Positions 1 through 9,409 of a DNA stretch of 64,000 nucleotides are shown piece after piece. The first letter of the stretch is position 1. Every line of letters starts with the position of its first letter. A program made the position numbers and the translations under genes. The notes under the pieces are model-generated. The model worked only from the letters and a program-made list of their open reading frames with translations, was not told the origin of the DNA and did no database searches. Source of the stretch: AP-15 sp963795485 (GTDB lineage: Bacteria; Pseudomonadota; Alphaproteobacteria; ATCC43930; CGMCC-115725); contig CAWCIL010000002.1 of the NCBI GenBank assembly GCA_963795485.1, forward strand, positions 1 through 64,000, given 5' to 3'.

Positions 1-520
1 GCGCGGGTTACCCGAATATTCGTTACGGATGCTGGCGACCTCACTCAGTCGGGGTGCCAATCTGTCGATCCAGCTTTACTCGGCCATTGACAACTATGCG
101 CCGCATGCGGGTCGCCGCGCGGACGCACCTCAACTCCCCAAAGCGGAGGTTCTGCACGACGCGCATAGGGCTGATAGCCTGACGCTCACAGGTGCGAGGG
201 GTCAGAGGCGGGCCACGCCTTGCGGGGCCATGGCGGGGGACAACGCCAAGTGCATTCTGTGTATCTGTGTATCCAATCGGCTACAGTACAGCAATAAGGA
301 TTCGGGCTTGAGCATCCGGGTGCAGCGCGAGCTACGCGACCGGTTCGACGAAACCTCTCGCGCCAAGGACAAATCGGCTGGCAGGTCCTTTGCTCATGCG
401 GGCAAAACGTTCAGCGGCACGAAGGTGCGACGGGGGACCGCCGCCAGGGCGCATGCGGTGCTCGGGCAGGCTCGTGAATCGAGGATGGCGGTCGGAGCGC
501 CGCGGGGAGAGCGGAGGGGC
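1..520. other. No convincing intact gene; possible antitoxin remnant
   Basis: A frame is open from base 29 into the next gene, but its first part has no family resemblance and reads as chance openness in GC-rich DNA. From about base 308 (a TTG) the frame resembles a ribbon-helix-helix antitoxin N-terminus (LSIRVQRELRDRF, then a DKSA segment), and the likeness is lost after about base 385, as if frameshifted. I treat this as a possible antitoxin relic. No toxin partner is visible. Confidence 0.3.
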
Positions 521-1739
521 ATGTCACAGTCAGAGTCGATACACAGCGCCGCCCAATCAGCCGCGGGGTATTTGTATCAGGCCCGGCTCGCGCTCGCCGA
601 GTGCCTGCGCTACGCATATGGCGACTCCAGCGTCGAGATCGCCATCGAGAAGCTCGATGACGTATCGTTCGAGAAGGAAGGCGCGGCCCTGGAGTTGCTG
701 CAAACCAAGCATCATCTTAAGAAGGCTGGCGACCTGAGCAACGGCAGTGTCGATCTCTGGAAAACCCTACGGGTCTGGGCGCAGGCGGTCAAAGCCGATC
801 CATCTCTTCCGGGTCGCACGCGCTTCGCCCTGATTACGACGGCCAAGGCCCCTGACGGCTCGGCGGCGGCCCTTCTGCGTCCGGCCGGTGCGGGGTTCGC
901 TAACCGCGATCCAGAAACAGCGGAGGCCCTATTATTGAAAGCGGCCGAAGTATCGGAAAACGAAAGTCTGAAGAAAGCGGTCGCGGCATTCACCGGGCTC
1001 GGCCCGCCATCCGCAAAGAGCTGATAAATGGCATCGAGATCCTCGACGGGACGCCCCTGATTGCCGATCTTGGCTTAGCTGATCGAAGAACGGCTGCGTA
1101 TGATCGCGCCGCGCGGCAAGACGGCATTGGCACGCGAGCAACTTGAGGGATGGTGGTGGCCGCGCATCTGCGCCGCCCTTCAGGCCGAAACGCCGGGGAC
1201 GATTCCCGTTCTGGAGGTTGAGCAAAAGCTCGACGACATCCGTGACACCTTGAAGCGTGATGCCCTGCCGATCGACATGGAGGGTGTTCGAACCCTCTCC
1301 CGAAGAATTGGGTTCCCTGGACGAAATGCGGTTTGTCCGGCAGCTTCAGACGGTCGGCGTAGGCAGCCTTCGCCTACAATACGCGAAGCGCGACTTCTAC
1401 CTCGCTTCCGTGCAGCGCTCGCGCTGGGTGCGACAAAGCTTGCTGTTCGACGGTGAGGTAGGCCGGTTCGAGCGCCGGCTGATCGAGGAATGGCAGCCAC
1501 GGTTTGCGCAGATGTGCGACCGTCTCGCAGCCGACTGCGAGGACGCCGCGCTGCGGGCGGCTGCGGTAGAACTTTACGATTGGGTGGAGAACGATGCCCG
1601 CTTTCCAATCAGGGCACAGACCGTGCGTTTCCTGACCGTCGGCTCCTACCACATCCTCGCCGAGGATCTTCGCATAGGCTGGCATCGCGATTTCGAAACG
1701 CTTCACGCGGACGAGCTGGCGGAGTCCGCCGATGGCTGA
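521..1739 (+). pseudogene. ABC-3C system effector (nuclease N-domain), frameshifted
   Basis: First gene of an ABC three-component (ABC-3C) conflict system. The start is the ATG at 521, preceded by a GGAGGGG Shine-Dalgarno. Residues 1-150 resemble the Cap4/DUF4297-like nuclease domain: an N-terminal SAAGYLYQARLAL helix, then an acidic DDVSFE strand and ELLQTKHHL, which carries the Q-x-K type catalytic motif. The C-terminal part (RDFYLASVQRSRWVR onward) matches effector C-terminal domains of ABC-3C loci. The frame changes at about 1000, 1075 and 1290, so no single product of about 405 residues can be made from this sequence. It overlaps the next gene by 8 bases. In intact systems the effector is thought to cut DNA when licensed by the ATPase. 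The system assignment rests on this gene plus its two neighbours. Confidence 0.65.
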
Positions 1740-2245
1740 GACGCGCTGGAATCTTGCATGGACCGATCGGCCGCCCGAAGAGGCGCGGAATCTCAACCCT
1801 GCCTTCTGCGCCGAATTGGTCGCCCGTGCTACGGGTGAGTTCCACAAGGCCCGCCAGACGCCCACTCAGCGTCGCGGTCGCGTTTCTGGTCCTGCCGCTG
1901 ACTCTGCACAAGCCGACGCGCGATGCCCTCCCGGGACGTGCGAATGCGGCTTTTGCCACCTGGGTCGCCGAGAACGGTGCGCTGCTCGCCGAGATTCCGG
2001 GGCGCGTAAATCGATTGCGGCCTATAAGCCGGGAGGCACTGCTTTTTGCGATCCGATATCGCCTTCTTGCCATCCACGACGGCGGCCTCGTTCCCGGCGG
2101 GAACCCCGTCCGGCTCGCGTCCAGGCCCAGTCCGAGCACTAATGATGTCGGCGAAACCCGCGCTGCCGCAGGGTTGCTTGGCCGGTGGTTCGCAGGCCAG
2201 GCGGCCGAAGGTTCCATCATGCAGGGTTTGGGGGTAGCGCCATGA
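1732..2245 (+). pseudogene. ABC-3C middle component (MC3-like), frameshifted
   Basis: Small linker protein of the ABC-3C system, about 170 residues if repaired. The N-terminal half (ETRWNLAWTDRPPEE, then LNPAFCAELVARA) is read in one frame. The second half (LVLPLTLHKPTRDALP, then LGRWFAGQ near the end) continues in another frame after an indel near 1860. The 'LHKPTR' and 'LGRWFA' segments are the family signature as I know it. It starts inside the effector's last codons, and its stop overlaps the ATPase start as ATGA at 2242-2245, so the three genes form a coupled operon. Confidence 0.65.
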
Positions 2246-4184
2246 CGCTTCAGATTCGCGCAATCTCCGTCTACTCACGGGACGGACAACGCCGCGACGT
2301 GCAATTCACGCTTGGGGCGCTCAACATCGTCACGGGTGCGTCCAAAACCGGTAAATCGGCCCTGCTAGACATTGTTGACTATTGCTGGGGACGAAACGAA
2401 TGCACCGTCGCCGAGGGCGAAATACGCCGCGGCGTATCGTGGTTTGCCGTGCATTTTGACAAGGACGGCGAGGGAATCCTCGTTGCTCGCAAGAACCCCG
2501 GACCGGCTGGAGGTGCCAGCGACGAGATTTTCTTTGCGAGGGGTGTGGAGGCGCTGCCCGAGAATGCTAGCGGATTCCACAAGAACATCACCGCTGACGG
2601 ACTGAAGGCTCAGCTTTCCGCTATACTGGGTATCTCAGAGAACATTCATGTTCCCGAAGAAGGAGCGACCCGCCAACCGCTCGAAGCCTCGTCCCGGCAC
2701 GCCATTGTGTTCTGCCTTCAGGCGCAAGACGAGATCGCAAACCGCCGGCTTCTCTTTCACAGGCAGGGCGAGCCATTCTTCCCGCAAGCCATCCGCGACT
2801 CCATTCCGTACTTCCTCGGAGCAGTCGACGAAGAGCATTTTCTTGCATTGAAGCGCTACCAAGATGCGAGGACCCGCCTTCGCCGATTGGAGCGTGAATT
2901 TGCCGAGATCCAGTCGATCGCGCACGGCGCGACGGGTGCCGCACGAGCCCTCCTTCAGGAAGCGCGGCGGGTGGGACTGCTTCCAGCGGAGCCGGAGCCG
3001 GAAGATACCGACGCAGCACTCGCGCTGCTACGCGAGGCCGCCGTCGCGCAGCCTATCCAGTTTTCGCAGATAGATGACCCGCAAGCCGATCTCACAATGC
3101 TGGATGATCGGCGTCGCTCTTTGATTCGACAGCCTACAGGATTTACGTGAACAGATCGGCGACGTAAGTCGGCTCAGCCGCGAAGCGACGGAGTTCGAGG
3201 GCGAAGCCCTCGAGCAGGAGGCCCGCCTGACCTCGATCGGCCTCGTGACCGCCGAGGGCGACAGCGACAGCACCACGTGTCCAATTTGTGATAGTCAGCT
3301 TGCTATCCCGATCCCGACCGTGGACGAGATCAGAACTTCGCTTTCAAATCTCCAGACTTAGCTTCGCTCGGTGCGCCGGGATGCGCCGCGCTTGCAGGAG
3401 CGGCTCGCAGACTTGGAGGCGCAGCGGTCTGACCTTTCGGAGCAGCTGCGCGCCGTGCAGGCCGACATCGCCAAACGCATAGAGGACAACGAGCGGCTGC
3501 GGGTGGAACAGCATGAGTTCGCGGAACAGGCGCGCGTCAGGGGCCGGATGGCCTATTACCTTGAGAATACAACGGCTGTTTCGGCAGACCAGCGATCTCC
3601 CGCGCAAGATTGAGCAACTCCGCGCTGAAATCGAGGAGCTTCAGCGGACAATCGACGATGACGTAGCGCAGGAGCGGCTACTCACCGCCCTCAATTTGGT
3701 TGGACGGGACCTCACGGGGTTTGCATCCGAACTCGGCCTCGAGCACGGCGCGAACCCACTACGGCTCGACATCAAGCACCTTACAATCGTCGCTGACACA
3801 GACGACGGCCCGCTCGCGCTTGCCCAAATGGGCAGCGGAGAAAATTGGGTTGGCTATCATGTCGCTGCGCATCTCAGCCTTCATCGGCTGTTCCGGCGGC
3901 GGGGGCGGCCGGTCCCCGGGTTTCTTATGCTGGATCAGCCATCGCAGGCACACTACCCGCCGCAGCGAGACCAGGAGGGGAAGATCGACGGGCTTGAGGA
4001 CGAGGACCAGGCTGCCGTGCACCAACTTTTCGCGTTGCTGCACCGGTATTGTTCCGAACTTCCCAACATGCAGGTCATCGTCACCGATCACGTCGAACTG
4101 CTCGACGACTGGTTCAGGAACGCGATCGTACAGCGCTGGCGCGACGGGAACGCGCTGGTTCCCGCTTCATGGCTAAGAGGCTAA
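2242..4184 (+). pseudogene. ABC-3C DUF3732 ATPase, multiply broken
   Basis: RecN/SMC-like ABC ATPase of the DUF3732 family, about 640 residues if repaired. Near the start are a Walker A (GASKTGKSALLDIV) and the DYCWGR segment. A coiled coil follows, with a zinc-hook-like CPICDSQL in its middle (near 3285), then a second coiled coil. The end has the Walker B region GFLMLDQPSQAHYPP and a VTDHVELLDDWF tail typical of the family. It is broken by frameshifts near 3125 and 3585 and an in-frame TAG at 3359-3361 (a normal reading would have an L-x-x-L coiled-coil residue there). It is the last gene of the ABC-3C operon. The next gene may start within its final codons. Confidence 0.75.
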
Positions 4185-6069
4185 GGAGACTAACTGCTGG
4201 TTTCGCCAGTCGCACCGAGCGATTGAAGGAAGAGGGGGATTGCTCATTGCAGCTCGCGCACTTCAGGGTGACCAAATACCGGAATGTTCTGGATTCCGGC
4301 TGGATCGAGGTCAGCGATATTACGGCCTTCGTCGGACAGAACGAGGCGGGGAAGAGCAACAATTTCGAGGCTCTCTATCGAATTAACCCGTTTGTACCAA
4401 ATGAAGCTTACAACATCGACGAAGACTGGCCCGTCGATGATTGGGGCAACAAGAACCCATCGGCTGTAGTTTGTCAGGCGAAGTTCGTCCTCACGCCGGG
4501 CGAAATTGAATCTCTTTACGATGAGACCGCTCTTCCACAGCCCGAAATGAAGGGGGAGGAAACTGCCGGGGATTTCGCGGTAGAGGATGAGGCTGGAGCT
4601 GGATTGCCTCCTCCCGAGCTAATGCTCATCGGCTCGCGCTCGTATACTGCTGGGCCGACTTTTGCGGTGGACGGAGAGCTTGCCGCGGGGCTCGACCCGG
4701 CCAAGGTGGATGCGTGGGCAAAAAAGCACGCGCCGAAGTTTGTTCTGATTAGGATTACGGCCTCAGCGGCACGAGGATCGAGCTGAACGAGCTTGCTGAG
4801 CGCTGCAAGAGCGTTCAATGGCACCAGCTGACGAATGAAGAGCAGACCATCAAGATCGTGCTCGATCTTGCGAGGATAGATATCGACGAATTCCTTTCCA
4901 AGGGCGCGACGCCCGAGGGGCGAACGGTCCGATCCTTCGACAAACGGGCGGCTTCTTCATACTTAAGCAAACAGTTCCGTGACCTCTGGACGCAGAAGGA
5001 AGTCGACTTCGACATCGAGATCGACGGGACGACTCCCAACATCTTTGCCGAGGACAAAGCGATCGGCATGCCGGTGCGATTGCACCGCCGGTCCAGCGGA
5101 TTTCGCTGGCACGTCTCATTCGCATGGAAGTTTACCCACGCGAGCAAGGGTCAGTACCAAGGCTGCATCCTGCTGCTCGAAGAGCCGGGTATTCACCTGC
5201 ATTATTCAGGGCAGCGCGATTTGCTCGAAGTTTTTCAGCGGCTTTCCGGCGCGAACTCGATCCTCTACACCACCCATCTTGCCTCAATGGTCGATCCAGC
5301 CTTCCCCGAGCGTGTGCGCATCGTCGAAACCAAGGGCCACCATTCGACCGTGAAGCGCGGCGTGGTGAGCAGCCAGCGCGCGCCCATGGCGGTCATCGAG
5401 CTTTCGCTTGGGCTGACCGGCGATATGAGCGGCCTGCTCGGAACCCGTCAAACGCTGATCGTCGAGGGCGGCGACGACGCGCTGATCTTGCACAAGCTGT
5501 CAGGAATATTGCGTGGAGAAGGCAAGCCGCACCTGTCCGATCGCATCTATCTCTGGCCCGCGCGGGGCGCGCCGAAGACGCCGATGTATGCCGCGTTCGC
5601 CGTTGGGCAGGGCTGGGATTCCGGTGTGTTGCTCGACACTGATGCCGAGGGCGAAGCCGCGAAGAAGAAGATCCAGGAGTTGACGCTCAAAGATCTTGCC
5701 GAGGAACAGAAGGCGAGATTCCGCGTGCTAATGCTGGGCAAAGTTGCCGGCATCAAGAAGACCGACGCCGCGATCGAGGATTTGTTCGATGGCCAGTTCT
5801 ATCTCGATTGCGTCAACGCAGCCTTCGGAATCGCGATCAAACCCGGGGATCTACCGGCTGATGGGTCCGACATGATCACGAAGCGGGTTGAGACGGTTGT
5901 AAGGGAACGATACGGGCACAAGGAGCTGGACAAGCGCACCGTCATGGCTGAAATCCTGCGCCGCTTCGATAAGTGGGAGAAAGTCTCCGACCTGCCAAAG
6001 GGCACGGCAACGCACGCGGAAAAGCTTTTTCAGGCGATCAACAGTGCTTTCGAGGATGCACCGGCCTGA
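4169..6069 (+). pseudogene. OLD-family ATPase/TOPRIM nuclease, frameshifted
   Basis: ATP-dependent endonuclease of the OLD family: an ABC-type ATPase followed by a TOPRIM domain. Walker A is FVGQNEAGKSNNFEAL. The Walker B region (CILLLEEPGIHLH) and H-loop (TTHLASMVD) follow, and the TOPRIM acidic motif appears as LIVEGGDDALIL and later DTDAEG. The sequence is continuous except for a single-base shift near 4755 between LIRI and DYGLSGTRIEL. The start is uncertain: the ATG at 4169 overlaps the previous gene, while the TTG at 4247 follows a GAGGGGG and sits just before the conserved FRVTKYRN strand. No UvrD-type partner follows, so it is not a second Gabija locus. It may be a stand-alone anti-phage nuclease or an attachment to the ABC-3C operon. 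Confidence 0.7.
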
Positions 6070-6221
6070 GCGGGCAGGGATTACTGCCGGACCCGAATTT
6101 CCAAGACGATGTCAGAACAAGAGACCCTACCAACTCTGGCGCGACTACGACATTCGGTGAAGGCTTATTATCAGGAGTCCAGGTACGCCGATCGCCGGAC
6201 TGTATCGAGATGTCAGGACGC
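6070..6221. other. Intergenic boundary, nothing recognised
   Basis: Short non-coding stretch between the rightward OLD gene and the leftward DNA-binding gene. I see no hairpin terminator or repeat. It marks the change from defence cargo to leftward backbone genes. Confidence 0.4.
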
Positions 6222-6993
6222 CTACGATTGGCGGCGATATGGATAGAGGAGCAAACGGCGATAGCCTGAGCGCATCATGCCAAGACCGAAGCGCACCAGG
6301 CGGATCGTGCGATCGCGTAGATCATGGCTTTTCCATCCGCGGTCGGACACACCGGCATCGCCAAACAGAGCGCTGGCGATTTCACGATAGGTCGCATCAT
6401 CAAGCCGTCCGTCGAGGGCGCGCAATGCCAGGATTAGCCGGTCTCGGCGAGCCTTCGGCAGCGCTGCGGGATTGGGACCGGGGTTGCGGCCGGCCAAGCC
6501 ACGCCAGAGCCGGATCGCGGCGGTCGCGCGGATTTCGAAGAACTGGTCGAGCGGCAAAAGGACGGCGGACGGTTCGATGCCGGCTTCGTCGACGTGGACG
6601 CGAAACACGGTGCCACGATGGGCGACGAGGTGTTCAGGGCCATCAGCCGCGACGCTTGAACCGAGCGGGAGCGGCGAAAGTTGGAGACTTGGATCGGCGA
6701 GGTCAGCCGGAAGTCCCGTCAGGGCGATCACGCTTGGCAGGGCGTGCGCCGCCCATAGAACCGAGTTGGGGCTGCTTGTCTCGGTGGCGCTTGCGAAATC
6801 GCACCCCCCAGCGCCGGGCGAACGCATCCGCCTCGGCTTGGTTCAGGACGCCCCGGCGGGCGGCTCGTTCGAGCTTCCTGCGATCCTGCTGGAAGTCCGA
6901 ATTGCGACGAAGATATTCCCAGGCGAAGCCGGGCGCGTCGAGCGACCGAAGTTCCTCATACGCGCCCGGAGTCCGCCAGTCGGCGCGGCTCAT
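6222..6993 (-). pseudogene. DUF6499-DUF2285 (RovC-like) DNA-binding protein, frameshifted
   Basis: Predicted transcription regulator in two parts. The N-terminal transcriptional-regulator-like domain (ADWRTPGAYEELRSLDAPGF, then AWEYLRRNSDF) is read from an ATG at 6993 with GGAG upstream. The C-terminal DUF2285/RovC-type domain (LILALRALDGRLDDATYREI, then GYRRLL near the end) is read in another frame. The switch is near 6810, right after WGVRF. Homologues on mobile elements are one chain of about 250 residues, so I take this as one gene with an indel. The family is common next to conjugation genes, where a regulatory role is assumed rather than proven. Confidence 0.6.
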
Positions 6994-7120
6994 CGGCGTC
7001 GTCTCCACTGGCAAGTGGCCGATCAGTCGGCCTGTAGGGATGATAAGCGCGAGGGCGGCGGCTCAGTACGCCCCGGCGCCGCAACGCGTGTTGCCGTGGC
7101 GGCAAGGAACGGGATCGCGG

Positions 7121-7399
7121 CTAGTGTGGCGCGCCCCCGCGCAGCAGATGCCGATAGCCGTTCTCGGTCATCCAGCGGGCTCGGGCCAGGTGAGAGTCCC
7201 AGGCCCGGCGCGCTCGATCGGGCTCGCGTGCCGGATCGATATGGAGGACGATCAGGGCAACCTCTCGCCAGTCAGCCCCTTCCGCGTCCGCATCGAGCAG
7301 ACGCAGATACGTCACGAGATGCTGTTCGTCGTAACTCGTGAGGACGCCGGCGCTGGGAGCGGTGTCGGAAACAGGCGGGTCAAGCGGTGGCGTTTGCAT
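7121..7399 (-). CDS. DUF2285-type small DNA-binding protein
   Basis: 92 residues. The core TYLRLLDADAEGADWREVA and the ending ARWMTENGYRHLLRGG match the RovC DNA-binding (DUF2285) pattern of a helical pair ending in GYRxLL. It lies downstream of the XRE gene and upstream of the longer DUF2285 gene, all leftward, and is probably in the same regulatory cluster. The N-terminal 20 residues are proline-rich and probably disordered. Confidence 0.6.
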   Translation of the reverse strand: MQTPPLDPPVSDTAPSAGVLTSYDEQHLVTYLRLLDADAEGADWREVALIVLHIDPAREPDRARRAWDSHLARARWMTENGYRHLLRGGAPH

Positions 7400-7453
7400 G
7401 CGTCGGTCCCTACGAAGTCCACTACCTTTCCGTTGCGTTATGGATGCCCGCGC

Positions 7454-7726
7454 TCAAGCCGGGATGCGTGAACGACGCCGGGCTGGCTGAGGCGGCGCCT
7501 CGTTCAGGAGCATGACACCGCGACCGCGATCGGAGTCGACGAACAGAACGCCGGCGGCCTCGAGCGCACGACGCACTTGATCGCGTGTGCCCTCCTGCAC
7601 CGGGAGGCCGCGTTCGGACTCCAGGCGTTTCAGCGCGGTCAGCGCCACGAGGGCTTTCTCTGCGAGCATTTCCTGCTTCCAATTCAGCAATGCCCGCGCG
7701 GCCCGAACTTGTCGGCCGGTGATCAT
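7454..7726 (-). CDS. XRE-family helix-turn-helix regulator
   Basis: 90 residues. An N-terminal helix-turn-helix (ITGRQVRAARALLNWKQEML, then ALTALKRLESERG) is followed by a short C-terminal beta tail (VRRALEAAGVLFVDSDRGRG). This is a common single-domain regulator on alphaproteobacterial elements. A 17-base palindrome containing TATAAT lies 42 bases upstream of its start and is the obvious candidate for an autoregulatory operator. It probably controls the leftward DUF2285 genes. Confidence 0.75.
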   Translation of the reverse strand: MITGRQVRAARALLNWKQEMLAEKALVALTALKRLESERGLPVQEGTRDQVRRALEAAGVLFVDSDRGRGVMLLNEAPPQPARRRSRIPA

Positions 7727-7767
7727 CCATGATCACCTCCGACAGACGACCTGCGCGCACCAGAAAT

Positions 7768-7784
7768 ACGACTATAATAGTCGT
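7768..7784. promoter_or_regulatory. Palindromic operator overlapping a -10 box
   Basis: ACGACTAT-A-ATAGTCGT is a perfect inverted repeat with 8-base arms around one base. The centre reads TATAAT, a consensus -10 box. Its place in front of the XRE gene suggests a repressor site that blocks the promoter directly. Confidence 0.55.
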
Positions 7785-8089
7785 CCTTGGCCCGATCAAC
7801 GCCGTTGCGGCAACGCTTTGGGTGGACTTCAGGGTCGGAGAGCCCATTCGCACCCCTCCGATTCGGGGGCGGCTCGGCAGGATGTCAGAGCGAGGGCTGG
7901 CGCCGGAACCGGCCCGTCTGATCGTCTCGCATCGGCGTCGAAGCGGAAGCGCACGGAACCGTAGAGCCGCCGAGCCGCCAATGCCCGAAAGCGCATTGCC
8001 GCAGTGTCGTAACTCCGGATTTCCGGCTGGCCCTCGGTACCGCCGGTCACCGTCGGCCGCGACCGATCCCTGACCCAGGGCACGGCACT

Positions 8090-8624
8090 TCAGAATCCCG
8101 CCGGGCGGTGGCCGAAGCAGAGCGGCCGGATCGCCCGGTTCTTCGCCGAGCCAGAGAGGCAGATCGGCATCCTCGAGTACGAGCGGCATGCGATCGTGAA
8201 TCGACGCCACGTCAGGGCTTGGTTCGACGGTGATGACGCAATAGGTCCGAGTGATTGCGCCGTTCGGCGCCCTGTAGCCTTCCCAGAGCCCCGCCCAGGC
8301 CATCGGACGTCGGTCGACGCGCGCGAGCGCCCAACGTGTGCCGACTTCGCCCTTCGTGGCGCGCTGGAAATACTCGTTGGCCGGAATGATCGCGCGTCGC
8401 CGCTGGAAGGCGTCCGCGAACATGGGGTGAGATGCGACGGTCTCGGCACGGGCCCATATTGGCCGGAGGGATGTGGCAGGGTCCTGCGTATCGTGGGGCA
8501 AGAGCCCCCAGGTCAGTTGGTCGAAACTCCGTTCCCCGGTCTTCGGGTTGAGCCGGATCACCAAGCCGAGTTCGCCCGGCTTGCCGAACTCCAAATCGGA
8601 CGCCGGGAGGTTGCCAGTGGTCAT
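8090..8624 (-). CDS. SRAP-family (YedK/HMCES-like) protein without visible Cys2
   Basis: SOS-response-associated peptidase (SRAP) domain, which in its family shields abasic sites in single-stranded DNA through an N-terminal Cys2. Here the recognisable sequence begins MTTGNLPASDLEFGKPGE and has the SRAP signatures WGLLPHD, IWARAETV, FQRRRAIIPANEYFQ and IHDRMPLVL, but no Met-Cys start. The region upstream in the same frame has no better start. The C-terminus is unclear because the frame stays open past the usual end, and 8090 is only where similarity fades. It is divergent from, and only about 50 bases away from, the second SRAP gene. The N-terminus may be lost or frameshifted. Confidence 0.5.
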
Positions 8625-8674
8625 GATACAAGGTTTCCCTTGGGTGGCTGGGGCTTGATGGAGGCTGGCGGGGA

Positions 8675-9340
8675 ATGTGCAATCTCTATTCGATAACGAG
8701 CACCGCCGAGGCCATGCGGGCCTTCGCAAAGGCCATGGGGGATAGTCTCGGAAACGCCGAACCGATGCCGGCGGTCTTTCCGGATGCGTCCGCGCCGATC
8801 GTTCGCAACGGTACGGCGGGCCGCGAACTGGTCAGGGCACGCTGGGGATTGCCGTCGCCAGCCTTCGCACTCAAAGGCAAATCGGTTGATCGAGGCGTGA
8901 CAAACGTGCGGAACACCGCATCGCCCCATTGGAGGCGCTGGCTCGGTCCCGACAACAGGTGCGTAGTACCGTGGACCAGCTTTTCCGAGCCGGAGGAGCA
9001 AGCCGATGGCAGCAAGCCACCCGCCTGGTTTGCATTCGATGAAAGCCGACCCCTGTCCTGTTTCGCGGGAATCTGGGTGCCGCAGTGGACGTCGGTGCGA
9101 AAATTGAAGGAGGGGCCGGTTACGGCCGATCTCTACGGGTTCCTCACGACGGACCCCAACAAGGAAGTCGGCGCCCTCCATCCGAAGGCGATGCCGGTAA
9201 TCCTGACGACGGCGGAAGAAATCGACCTCTGGATGACCGCGCCGGCCGGCGAGGCGCTCAAGCTGCAACGGCCGTTGCCGGATGGCAGCCTGCGAATCGT
9301 GGCGCGCGGCGCCAAATTGGACGGCGCCCTCGCCGGGTGA
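8675..9340 (+). CDS. SRAP-family abasic-site protein (YedK/HMCES-like)
   Basis: 221 residues with the expected catalytic start MCNLYS (Cys2 after Met removal), a PAPIVRN-like segment, RARWGLPSP, VTNVRNTASPHW, CVVPWTSFSEP and HPKAMPVILT. In the family Cys2 makes a thiazolidine link to abasic sites in single-stranded DNA, protecting replication intermediates. A GGGGAATG context precedes the start. It sits beside the SOS mutasome, which fits a DNA-damage role. It converges on dnaE2. Confidence 0.85.
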   Translation: MCNLYSITSTAEAMRAFAKAMGDSLGNAEPMPAVFPDASAPIVRNGTAGRELVRARWGLPSPAFALKGKSVDRGVTNVRNTASPHWRRWLGPDNRCVVPWTSFSEPEEQADGSKPPAWFAFDESRPLSCFAGIWVPQWTSVRKLKEGPVTADLYGFLTTDPNKEVGALHPKAMPVILTTAEEIDLWMTAPAGEALKLQRPLPDGSLRIVARGAKLDGALAG

Positions 9341-9409
9341 CATTCCTCCGACCTGGACACCATGACGTTCAAGATCGCTGCACATCGTCTCCTTCCGTAG
9401 CTTTGCGGA

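Noticed and set aside
29..520. N-terminal extension of the ABC-3C effector
   Set aside because: No similarity, and a good Shine-Dalgarno precedes the ATG at 521.
4169..6069. OLD gene as a second Gabija gajA
   Set aside because: No UvrD-type helicase gene follows.
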